A DNA stretch of 64,000 bases from NCBI GenBank assembly GCA_944800085.1, contig CALYLO010000001.1, positions 645,001-709,000 of the forward strand, in the 5' to 3' direction. Under the pieces are notes generated by a model. The model saw only the letters and a list, made by a program, of their open reading frames with translations. It was not told where the DNA came from and made no database searches. Every line of letters starts with the position of its first letter. Positions within the stretch are counted from its first letter, which is position 1. Below are positions 57,088-64,000 of the stretch, piece after piece. Made by a program: the position numbers and the translations under genes. This DNA comes from Paenibacillus melissococcoides. GTDB taxonomy: Bacteria > Bacillota > Bacilli > Paenibacillales > Paenibacillaceae.

Positions 57088-57284
57088 GTTCCGATCATCC
57101 CTCTTCCCCTGAAGACTTGTCTACCTGATATAACCATAAATATGCGGTTGTCCCTATTCCATGACGATTGGCTTGTACCGATGGAAACGAAAAGTCAGGG
57201 GAGGCAATGATTGCTACGGGATGCGAAGCAGGAATTGCGTGAAGAAGCGCGAATAATAGAGAGACACGGAAAGGAGTGAGCGGC

Positions 57285-57542
57285 GTGTCGGAGCCATGCA
57301 CGGAACAGGAGCGGGTCGAGGCGATCGAAATGTGCTGTGATAGCAAGGCGGAAGAACTGAGGCTGCTCGGCTACGAGCAGGTAACGGGGAAGGATGTATG
57401 GGAATGCGTCAGCGCCAAGTATAAAAAAGAGGATGCTGAGCCGGCCATGCATCAGGTCGTCAATGATATTTTGTCATTGAAAGCAACGCAATTCATGAAC
57501 TTTATGACGATGGCGGCTTATCGCGGGTCTCCCTTTTTATAA
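57285..57542 (+). CDS. comN: Post-transcriptional regulator ComN
   Basis: 85 residues of the ComN (YrzD) family: VEAIEMCCDSKAEELRLLGY, VTGKDVWECVSAKYKKEDAE, and a C-terminal VNDILSLKATQFMNFMTMAA. In Bacillus, ComN controls comE mRNA. Sits between spoVB and secD as in Bacillus. GTG 57285 gives an 8-nt spacing to AAAGGAG; the in-frame GTG at 57276 touches the site. Confidence 0.85.
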   Translation: MSEPCTEQERVEAIEMCCDSKAEELRLLGYEQVTGKDVWECVSAKYKKEDAEPAMHQVVNDILSLKATQFMNFMTMAAYRGSPFL

Positions 57543-57638
57543 GGCGAGATTTTTTTATGCCATGATCACAAAAATTGACTCGAAAAATGACGGTCGATAT
57601 AATAGGAATAATGAATATGAAAGGGGAATAGGGACGAT

Positions 57639-58919
57639 ATGAAAAGGGTGTTAGCATTTCTGCTCATCGTTGTCGTATCGCTAGGTGTCATTGGCTGGAC
57701 TAGCCCTTCGATCGTCAACAACATACGTCTCGGACTCGATCTCAAGGGCGGCTTCGAGATTCTGTACCAAGCCTCTCCGCTGGAATCGGGCGGGAAAGTG
57801 ACTAACGACGCGCTTAAACAGACCGCCAAAAGTCTGGATAAACGGATTAACGCCACCGGTACGAGCGAACCGGAGATTACGATTGAAGGTTCCGACCGGA
57901 TCCGCGTCAAGATTGCGGACGTTCAGAACGAGGAAGAGGTGCGGAAGAAGCTCAAAGAGCCTGCCGTGCTTACGTTCCGGAGCTCTGAAGGCTGCAAGGC
58001 CGCGTCCGATTACTGCAAGATTGAACTGAAAGGAACGGACTTCGTCGAAGGCGGAGCGAGCGTCGTATATGACGAGCTGCAGCGTCCGATTGTCGCTATC
58101 AAGCTGAAGGATGCGAGCAAATTCGCCGAGATTACAAAGCGGCTTGCGGGATTGTACGATCCGGATGAATCCAAGGCGCGCAATCGTTTGGCGATTTTTA
58201 TGGATGAGACGCTTATCTCCGCTCCTTCGGTTCACAATGAGATTCCAGGCGGGGAAGCGACGATTACCGGCCAGCGCACGAAGGAAGAAGCGAATGAGCT
58301 GAAGGACACGATCAATCTCGGCTCCTTGCCGCTCAAGCTGACCGAGAAGTATTCGCAGACTGTTACGGCTACGCTTGGCAAAATGTCGCTGGAGCAGACA
58401 GTGAAGGCCGGAATTATCGGCACGGCGCTGATTCTGTTATTTATGCTTGTCATCTACCGGCTGCCTGGCGTTATTGCCAGCGTCTCGCTGATTCTGTTTA
58501 CCTGGATTCTGCTGATTGTCTTCTGGCTGTCCGAGATTACGCTAACGCTGCCGGGCATTGCGGCCTTCATTCTCGGTCTCGGCATGGCCGTCGACGCGAA
58601 TATTATTACGTATGAACGGATTAAGGAGGAGCTGCGCAGCGGCAAGTCGATCAAGTCCGCGATGAAGGCAGGCTCCAAGAACTCGTTCCGGACGATTATG
58701 GACGCGAACATTACGACGATTATTGCCGGCGTCGTCATGTATATTTTGGGCGAGAGCCAAGTCAAAGGCTTTGCGCTTATTCTGATGATGACCGTCGTCG
58801 TCAGCATATTGACGAACATATTCCTCTCCCGCGTCATGCTGCATGCGCTGGTCAAATCGAATGTGCTGGCCAAACCGGGATACTTCGGCGTGAAGGAGAG
58901 TGAAATCCGTGCGCTTTAA
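57639..58919 (+). CDS. secD: Protein translocase subunit SecD
   Basis: 426 residues. Motif D1 LGLDLKGGFEILYQ near residue 30, a periplasmic-type P1 domain (TGTSEPEITIEGSDRIRVKI), the ATITGQRTKEEANEL region, then six membrane helices with AFILGLGMAVDANIITYERI near residue 315. Uses proton motive force to pull secreted proteins. secD and secF are separate genes here, unlike the fused secDF of B. subtilis. Confidence 0.96.
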   Translation: MKRVLAFLLIVVVSLGVIGWTSPSIVNNIRLGLDLKGGFEILYQASPLESGGKVTNDALKQTAKSLDKRINATGTSEPEITIEGSDRIRVKIADVQNEEEVRKKLKEPAVLTFRSSEGCKAASDYCKIELKGTDFVEGGASVVYDELQRPIVAIKLKDASKFAEITKRLAGLYDPDESKARNRLAIFMDETLISAPSVHNEIPGGEATITGQRTKEEANELKDTINLGSLPLKLTEKYSQTVTATLGKMSLEQTVKAGIIGTALILLFMLVIYRLPGVIASVSLILFTWILLIVFWLSEITLTLPGIAAFILGLGMAVDANIITYERIKEELRSGKSIKSAMKAGSKNSFRTIMDANITTIIAGVVMYILGESQVKGFALILMMTVVVSILTNIFLSRVMLHALVKSNVLAKPGYFGVKESEIRAL

Positions 58920-59817
58920 AGGAACGTTCAACTTTGTTCATTCCAGCAAATACTTCTTTATTTTCTCGATCATCATTACGATTGTCGGCGTAATCTCGCT
59001 CGGTGTGCTCGGTTTGAACTACGGGGTAGACTTCAGCTCGGGCACGAACGTGGACGTTACGCTCTCGAAGCCGGTGGAGAAAGCCCAGGTCGAGCAGATG
59101 CTCGATCCGTACCAATTGAAGAAGGACCCGACCATTACGATCGGCAGCGACCGGATGACGATCCGGTTCACGGAAGTGCTGACCGAGCAGATGGAGAACC
59201 AGTTCAAGGCCGATTTCAAAAAGCTGGACGCGGGCGCTTCGTTCGAAATCAGTACGGTCGATGTCGAGATTGCGCGCGAGCTGCAGCGCAATGCCTTGCT
59301 CGCGGTTCTGATTGCGAGCATCGGCATCATTATTTATGTCAGCATCCGCTTCGAATGGCGCTTCGCCATCTCGGCCGTCGTCGCGCTGCTGCATGATGCG
59401 TTTATGGTTATCAGCATTTTCTCGATATTCCGGCTCGAGGTCAATCTGCCGTTCATTATCGCGGTGCTGACCATCATCGGGTATTCCATCAACGATACGA
59501 TCGTTATCTTTGACCGGATACGCGAGAATATGAGATTCGCCAAGATCAAAAATATTCATGACTTGTCCCATCTCGTGAACGACAGTATCTACCAGACGCT
59601 GACTCGTTCTATCAATACGGTGCTGACCGTTCTCGTGGCGGCCCTCTGTCTGTTTATTTTCGGAAGCGAGTCGATCCGCATGTTCTCGCTGGCCATTCTG
59701 GTCGGCTTGGGATTCGGCGCTTATTCCTCCATCTTCATCGCGAGTCCGCTGTGGGTCGTATTGAAGAGCAAGGAGAAGAGCAAGCCCAAGTCTCCGGCGA
59801 AGCCGAAGCAGGCGTAA
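58909..59817 (+). CDS. secF: Protein translocase subunit SecF
   Basis: 302 residues, overlapping secD by 11 nt. FKGTFNFVHSSKYFFIFSII at the start, LNYGVDFSSGTNVDVTLSKP near residue 36, SIRFEWRFAISAVVALLHDA near residue 141, and IIGYSINDTIVIFDRIRENM near residue 186, all SecF blocks, with six helices. GTG 58909 is chosen because AAGGAGA is 9 nt upstream; GTG 58900 abuts it. Ends in a Lys/Pro/Ser-rich tail. Confidence 0.95.
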   Translation: MRFKGTFNFVHSSKYFFIFSIIITIVGVISLGVLGLNYGVDFSSGTNVDVTLSKPVEKAQVEQMLDPYQLKKDPTITIGSDRMTIRFTEVLTEQMENQFKADFKKLDAGASFEISTVDVEIARELQRNALLAVLIASIGIIIYVSIRFEWRFAISAVVALLHDAFMVISIFSIFRLEVNLPFIIAVLTIIGYSINDTIVIFDRIRENMRFAKIKNIHDLSHLVNDSIYQTLTRSINTVLTVLVAALCLFIFGSESIRMFSLAILVGLGFGAYSSIFIASPLWVVLKSKEKSKPKSPAKPKQA

Positions 59818-59908
59818 CCGCCAATTTCAAGCCGAAGGATGCGGCGGCAAGGGGGCGGGGCCCCGGCTTGGCTTCCCTGCCGCAGCCTGCGGCGCAAGCA
59901 TAAAGATG

Positions 59909-59936
59909 AAGCCGCGTCAGTATGCTGACGCGGCTT
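59909..59936. terminator. Hairpin after secF
   Basis: AAGCCGCGTCAG TATG CTGACGCGGCTT is a perfect 12-bp stem. The T-run after it is short (CTTTG), so termination efficiency is uncertain. Confidence 0.6.
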
Positions 59937-60017
59937 TGATGTTGCAAGCAAGAACAGACTCATGCGAAGTCGAAGTCCACAACAGGAATGAAAAAAATGG
60001 ATTGCGAGGGTTGCGAC

Positions 60018-60962
60018 ATGACGACCGATCGGTTTGCAAGGGCCGAGGCAGGGGCATGGTTGGGGATTATCGGCAACCTGCTGCTCGCGCTGCTCAAAGG
60101 CATCGCCGGCTTCTTTGCGGGCAGCCAGGCGCTCATCGCGGACGCTTGGCACTCCGCCTCGGATGTGGCGGGCTCCGGCGCCGTCCTTGTCGGCTTGAAG
60201 GCTGCGAAGCGCCCTCCGGACAGGGATCATCCGTATGGACACGGCAAAGCGGAATCCATCGCGGCCATCATCGTCTCGGTGCTGCTGCTCGTCGTCGGGC
60301 TGGAGCTCGCCGTCGCGGCTGTGAAGTCGGTATGGCAAGGGCGGGTGGACATTCCAAAATGGTACGCACTCGCCGCGATTATGGTGTCTATCGTGGTGAA
60401 GGAAGCGATGTTCCAGTACAAGTTCCGGCTGGGCAAGCGCTTATCGTCGCAAGCTTTGATCGCGAATGCCTGGGAGCATCGTTCCGATGTCTATTCCTCC
60501 ATCGCGGCGCTGATCGGGGTGGGCGCCGCGATGCTCGGCGGGATGTATCATATCGAATGGCTGCTGTATCTCGATCCGGCGGCCGGATTTATCGTGGCGC
60601 TTCTTGTCCTGCATATGGGAACAAGATTGGTGAAGGAAGCGATTCACTCGACGATGGACCACGTGCTTCATGATGAAGAGGCGAATCCGCTCATCCGGGC
60701 CGCGCAGTCGGTCAACGGCGTCATTACCGTCGACAATCTGCGGGCGCGTGAGCATGGGCATTATGTTATCGTCGATGTTAAAATCAGTGTAAACCCCCGC
60801 ATATCGGTGGCGGAAGGCCATGCGATTGCGAAGCGGGTCAAAAATCATTTAATGCAGCGTTTTTTGCATGTGGCAGACGTATTTGTCCATGTGAACCCGT
60901 TCGATACCGGCAATCCGTACCGGATACCGGAGAATGACGGAGAGTCGACGCTGCTGCAATGA
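60018..60962 (+). CDS. Cation diffusion facilitator (CDF) transporter
   Basis: 314 residues with six membrane helices. The metal-site motifs are ADAWHSASDVAGS near residue 43 and DHPYGHGKAESIAA near residue 70, with AWEHRSDVYSSIAALIGVG near residue 152 in helix 5, and a C-terminal cytoplasmic domain (NGVITVDNLRAREHGHYVIV). Expected to export Zn2+, Mn2+ or Fe2+ by proton antiport. ATG 60018 is preferred on position after GAGGG; ATG 59988 would add ten residues with Cys/Asp and cannot be excluded. Confidence 0.88.
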   Translation: MTTDRFARAEAGAWLGIIGNLLLALLKGIAGFFAGSQALIADAWHSASDVAGSGAVLVGLKAAKRPPDRDHPYGHGKAESIAAIIVSVLLLVVGLELAVAAVKSVWQGRVDIPKWYALAAIMVSIVVKEAMFQYKFRLGKRLSSQALIANAWEHRSDVYSSIAALIGVGAAMLGGMYHIEWLLYLDPAAGFIVALLVLHMGTRLVKEAIHSTMDHVLHDEEANPLIRAAQSVNGVITVDNLRAREHGHYVIVDVKISVNPRISVAEGHAIAKRVKNHLMQRFLHVADVFVHVNPFDTGNPYRIPENDGESTLLQ

Positions 60963-60983
60963 GGAAGTTAAAGGAGTGGGAGG

Positions 60984-63437
60984 ATGCTTCATCCACGCTC
61001 CCGGTGGATCTGCTCTGACGTGCCGGATACCGGCATCGAGCAGTTGGCCCAGGAAGCCCGGGTCTCGAAGCTGGTCGCCCGTATGCTGGCCGTACGGGGG
61101 ATTGCAGATGCAGAGCAGGCACACCGGTTTTTGCATGCGGATATTGATGAGATGCACGATCCATATTTATTGGCGGGAATGGAAGACGCGGTGGCCCGAA
61201 TCCGGATCGCGCTCGCGAACCGCGAGCGCATTCGCATTTATGGCGATTACGATGCGGACGGAGTCTCGAGCACATCGCTTATGATTTATTTGATGCGGCA
61301 CCTGGAAGCGGATTTCGATTACTATATCCCGCACCGGGCCAACGAAGGGTACGGGCTGAACAAAGCGGCGCTGGAAGATGCGAAGGCTTGCGGCGTCACC
61401 CTCGTCGTAACGGTCGATACGGGGATTAGCGCCGTGGAGGAAATCGCCTATGCCCGCGAGCTCGGAATCGACATCGTGGTGACCGATCACCATGAGCCTC
61501 CGGAGCAGCTTCCGGACGCCTGCGCCCTGGTCAATCCGAAGCTGCCTTATTGCCCTTATCCGTTCAAAGGGCTGGCCGGTGTCGGCGTAGCCTTCAAGCT
61601 GGCGCACGCGCTGCTCGGACGGATTCCGGAGGAGTGGCTGGAGCTGGCCGCCATCGGCACCGTCGCCGATCTGATGCCGCTGCTGGATGAGAACCGCATT
61701 CTCGTGCGGGCGGCTCTGCAGCGGATGAAGCGTTCCCGCTATGCCGGGATTCGGGCGCTGCTTCAAGTGTGCAGCATCGATCCGAAGGAAGTGACCTCGA
61801 CGCATATCGCCTTCTCGATGGCTCCGCGAATCAATGCCAGCGGCCGCCTCCATCATGCCGACATCGCGGTCCAGCTGCTGACGGCGGAAGACGACGCGGC
61901 GGCCGAGGCGTTCGCCTGGGAGCTGGATCGGTTGAATAAGGAGCGGCAGAAGATCGTCGACGGCATCGTCAAGGAGGCGGAAGCGCAGCTCGTGGAGAAG
62001 ATGGAGGATACGGGGGAGCCTCCTCATGTCATCGTCTTGGCCGCGGAGGGCTGGAATGTCGGCGTTATCGGCATCGTCGCTTCCAAAATCCTCGAAAAAT
62101 ATTACCGCCCGACCTTCGTGCTCGGAATCGACGGCGAGACGGGATTATGCAAGGGCTCGGCCCGTTCGATCCCGGGCTTCGATCTGTACGAGGCGATGCA
62201 GTCGTGCGGCGAGCTGTTCGAGCATTATGGCGGACATCAGGCCGCGGCAGGCATGACGATTCAGGCGGACAAGCTCGCGGAGCTTGAGCGGCGCTTCCAA
62301 GAGATTGCTGAGGGAATACTGACAGAGGAGCACTTCGTTCCTTGCGTCGAAGTGGACGCGGAATGCGGCTTGCATGAGATTCCGCTGGAAGTGATAGACC
62401 AGCTGGAGCAATTGGCCCCGTTCGGCATGGGCAATCCGAGCCCCCGGGTCGTCATCCGCAACGCGCGGGTGCGCGAGATCCGGACGATGGGCAAGGAAGG
62501 CCAACATTTGAAGTTGATGTTGAGCCAAGACCGTGCTACATTGGATGCGGTAGCTTTTCACCGGGGAAGCTTGGCCCGAAGGATTGCGAGTGACGTGAAG
62601 GCGGATGTGCTGGGCGAGCTGTCCGTCAATGAATGGAACGGCCGGCGCAGGCCGCAGCTGTTCATGCAGGATATCCGCATCCAGGAACGGCAGTTGTTCG
62701 ATTTGCGGGGGATCCCGGATGCTTGGGAGACCGCCGTGCAGCTGGCGCGCATATTGGATCAGGACGGAGACGGCGCAAGCGTGCTCGTCACGACCCGTGA
62801 GCAGGCGGGCGTGCATGCCGCGGAAACCTTCGCGTGGCTGTACAGCGACGAGGAGGACGGACCGGTCGTCGTTCCGGGCGCGTGGCGGGGAGACGAGCCG
62901 TTCATCGCCGCGATGTCGGAGCGCGTTCGCGAGATGGTGCTGTTCGGGATGCCGCCCTCGGAGCAGGATATGAGGCGGTTAACCCGCCAGCTTCGCCATA
63001 TGGAACGGCTGCATGTCGTGCTGCCCCGCGAACCGATCGGAGGACGGCTTCATATGCCGACCCGCGATCGAATCAAGCGGGCTTATGCGGAATTGAGACG
63101 GGTACATACATGGACCAATGAACCCGAGCCGATGCGGTCGCTGGCCAAGCGCGTCAATCTGTCCCTGCGGGAATTCATGCTGCTGCTCGATATGTTCAAG
63201 GAGCTGCAATTTTTAACTTGCACTCATCATAGACATACAACGACATTCGAAATGGCGGCACAGCCGGCGAAGACCTCGTTGGAAGCTTCCCAACGTTACC
63301 GGGACTGGGCAGCCGCAGCCGCCTGGGAGCAGCGCTGGTATGATCCGGCGACAGACGCGTTCGCGGCATGGCTGTGGTCGTGCTGGGACGAAGACCGCGA
63401 TGTTTCATTACTTAGGAGGAGTTCAGATGGATTTTAA
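60984..63437 (+). CDS. recJ: Single-stranded-DNA exonuclease RecJ
   Basis: 817 residues. DHH phosphoesterase motifs are [20 protein letters not shown] near residue 88, [13 protein letters not shown] near residue 141, and [20 protein letters not shown] near residue 165. A DHHA1 domain ([32 protein letters not shown]), an OB fold ([20 protein letters not shown]), and a Bacillales-specific C-terminal region of about 250 residues (from [15 protein letters not shown]) follow. Degrades ssDNA 5' to 3' in recombination and mismatch repair. It overlaps apt by 11 nt. Confidence 0.95.
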   Translation: MLHPRSRWICSDVPDTGIEQLAQEARVSKLVARMLAVRGIADAEQAHRFLHADIDEMHDPYLLAGMEDAVARIRIALANRERIRIYGDYDADGVSSTSLMIYLMRHLEADFDYYIPHRANEGYGLNKAALEDAKACGVTLVVTVDTGISAVEEIAYARELGIDIVVTDHHEPPEQLPDACALVNPKLPYCPYPFKGLAGVGVAFKLAHALLGRIPEEWLELAAIGTVADLMPLLDENRILVRAALQRMKRSRYAGIRALLQVCSIDPKEVTSTHIAFSMAPRINASGRLHHADIAVQLLTAEDDAAAEAFAWELDRLNKERQKIVDGIVKEAEAQLVEKMEDTGEPPHVIVLAAEGWNVGVIGIVASKILEKYYRPTFVLGIDGETGLCKGSARSIPGFDLYEAMQSCGELFEHYGGHQAAAGMTIQADKLAELERRFQEIAEGILTEEHFVPCVEVDAECGLHEIPLEVIDQLEQLAPFGMGNPSPRVVIRNARVREIRTMGKEGQHLKLMLSQDRATLDAVAFHRGSLARRIASDVKADVLGELSVNEWNGRRRPQLFMQDIRIQERQLFDLRGIPDAWETAVQLARILDQDGDGASVLVTTREQAGVHAAETFAWLYSDEEDGPVVVPGAWRGDEPFIAAMSERVREMVLFGMPPSEQDMRRLTRQLRHMERLHVVLPREPIGGRLHMPTRDRIKRAYAELRRVHTWTNEPEPMRSLAKRVNLSLREFMLLLDMFKELQFLTCTHHRHTTTFEMAAQPAKTSLEASQRYRDWAAAAAWEQRWYDPATDAFAAWLWSCWDEDRDVSLLRRSSDGF

Positions 63438-63942
63438 ATCGTATATTCGGGTCATTCCCGATTTTCCTCAGCCGGGAATCAGCTTCAAAGATATTACGAC
63501 CTTGCTGAAGGACGGCTCGGCTTATCAAGCCGCAATCGCCGCCATGAAGCAGATGGTCGAGGATAAGCAGATTGATCTGATTGCCGGTCCGGAGGCGCGC
63601 GGCTTCGTCGTGGGCGCTCCGCTCGCCTTGGCGATCGGGGCCGGATTCGTTCCGATTCGCAAGAGCGGCAAGCTGCCGGGCGAGACGATCGAAGCGGGCT
63701 ATGCGCTGGAATACGGCAGCGACAAGCTGGCTATGCACAAGGACGCGATCAAGCCGGGGCAGAAGGTGCTGATTGCCGACGATCTGCTGGCGACCGGCGG
63801 CACGATCTCGACGGCCGTCAATCTGGTGCGCCAGCTTGGCGGAGAAGTGGTCGGGGCATTGTTCCTGATCGAGCTGAGCGACCTGAACGGACGCGGCAAG
63901 CTGCCGGATATTGACGTGCGTTCCCTGGTGACTTACGAATAG
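63427..63942 (+). CDS. apt: Adenine phosphoribosyltransferase
   Basis: 171 residues; converts adenine and PRPP to AMP. The N-terminal [20 protein letters not shown] is typical, and the PRPP loop [20 protein letters not shown] lies near residue 115. Start at ATG 63427 after TTAGGAGGAG, inside the end of recJ, so translation is coupled. Confidence 0.97.
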   Translation: MDFKSYIRVIPDFPQPGISFKDITTLLKDGSAYQAAIAAMKQMVEDKQIDLIAGPEARGFVVGAPLALAIGAGFVPIRKSGKLPGETIEAGYALEYGSDKLAMHKDAIKPGQKVLIADDLLATGGTISTAVNLVRQLGGEVVGALFLIELSDLNGRGKLPDIDVRSLVTYE

Positions 63943-63951
63943 GCGAATGTC

Positions 63952-63995
63952 AAAAACCCCCTGAATCGGGCTGATGCCCGTTCCAGGGGGTTTTC
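63952..63995 (+). terminator. Terminator after apt
   Basis: AAAACCCCCTG pairs with CAGGGGGTTTT, with an inner CGGGC/GCCCG hairpin; T-rich on the 3' side. Confidence 0.85.
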
Positions 63996-64000
63996 TGCAT

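Noticed and set aside
57639..59817. Separate secD and secF as a broken secDF fusion
   Set aside because: Both genes have proper starts, ribosome binding sites and full domains; unfused genes are the common bacterial state.

Overview
The window looks like a Paenibacillus-type (Bacillales, endospore-forming Firmicute) chromosome. The evidence is strong purine-rich ribosome binding sites, moderate-to-high GC, a 23S-5S-tRNA array, and the gene order BofC-like / ruvC-ruvA-ruvB / SpoIID-like / queA / tgt / yajC / ... / spoVB / comN / secD / secF / recJ / apt, which mirrors the Bacillus bofC-ruvAB-queA-tgt ... spoVB-comN-secDF-recJ-apt neighbourhood.

Region by region: (1) 1-2710: 3' part of a 23S rRNA, a 5S rRNA and eight tRNAs (Asn, Ser, Glu, Val, fMet, Asp, Glu, Lys), closed by a terminator. 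(2) 2.9-7.8 kb: sugar or polyol catabolism, with a ROK regulator, a zinc alcohol/polyol dehydrogenase, a ribulokinase-family kinase and an MFS transporter carrying a large internal deletion. A clear promoter with a palindromic operator candidate precedes the dehydrogenase. (3) 7.8-11.9 kb: an AraC regulator divergent from a frameshifted GHL6/GH42-like glycosidase and a type II asparaginase. (4) 12.1-12.4 kb: three tRNAs (Gly, Arg, Leu). (5) 12.5-13.65 kb: a graveyard of mobile-element genes next to tRNA-Leu: a tyrosine integrase relic, an Rpn-family nuclease relic and the tail of a conjugative-element helicase/methylase.

(6) 13.7-32.2 kb is the most notable part: a compact hybrid PKS/NRPS operon. 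A divergent LytTR regulator, whose receiver domain has lost its phospho-acceptor aspartate, faces eight co-directional genes: a fatty-acyl-AMP ligase/ACP loader, a discrete acyltransferase, an AT-less KS-ACP-C protein, an NRPS with an adenylation domain interrupted by a methyltransferase and ending in a reductase, a frameshifted cupin, an alpha/beta hydrolase, a 14-helix-type MFS exporter and a PEP-synthase/rifampin-phosphotransferase-like enzyme. The assembly line reads as acyl starter + one malonyl unit + one amino acid (code suggests Leu), with reductive (aldehyde) release.

(7) 32.2-42.2 kb: accessory genes and debris: a siderophore-binding-protein relic, an XRE/DUF2975 pair, a DUF817 protein, a glutamine amidotransferase, an ECF sigma factor, an IS5-family element that splits a 33-codon ORF, a SigY-YxlC-YxlD-like sigma module, a BofC-like protein, a GH39 relic, and an IS1182-family element inserted (6-bp duplication) into one copy of a noncoding repeat whose other copy lies inverted about 10 kb away at 50.7-51.0 kb.

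(8) 42.2-64 kb: a CPA2 antiporter, then core genes for recombination (ruvCAB, recJ), queuosine tRNA modification (queA, tgt), secretion (yajC, secD, secF), sporulation (SpoIID-like, SpoVB), purine salvage (apt) and several membrane proteins.
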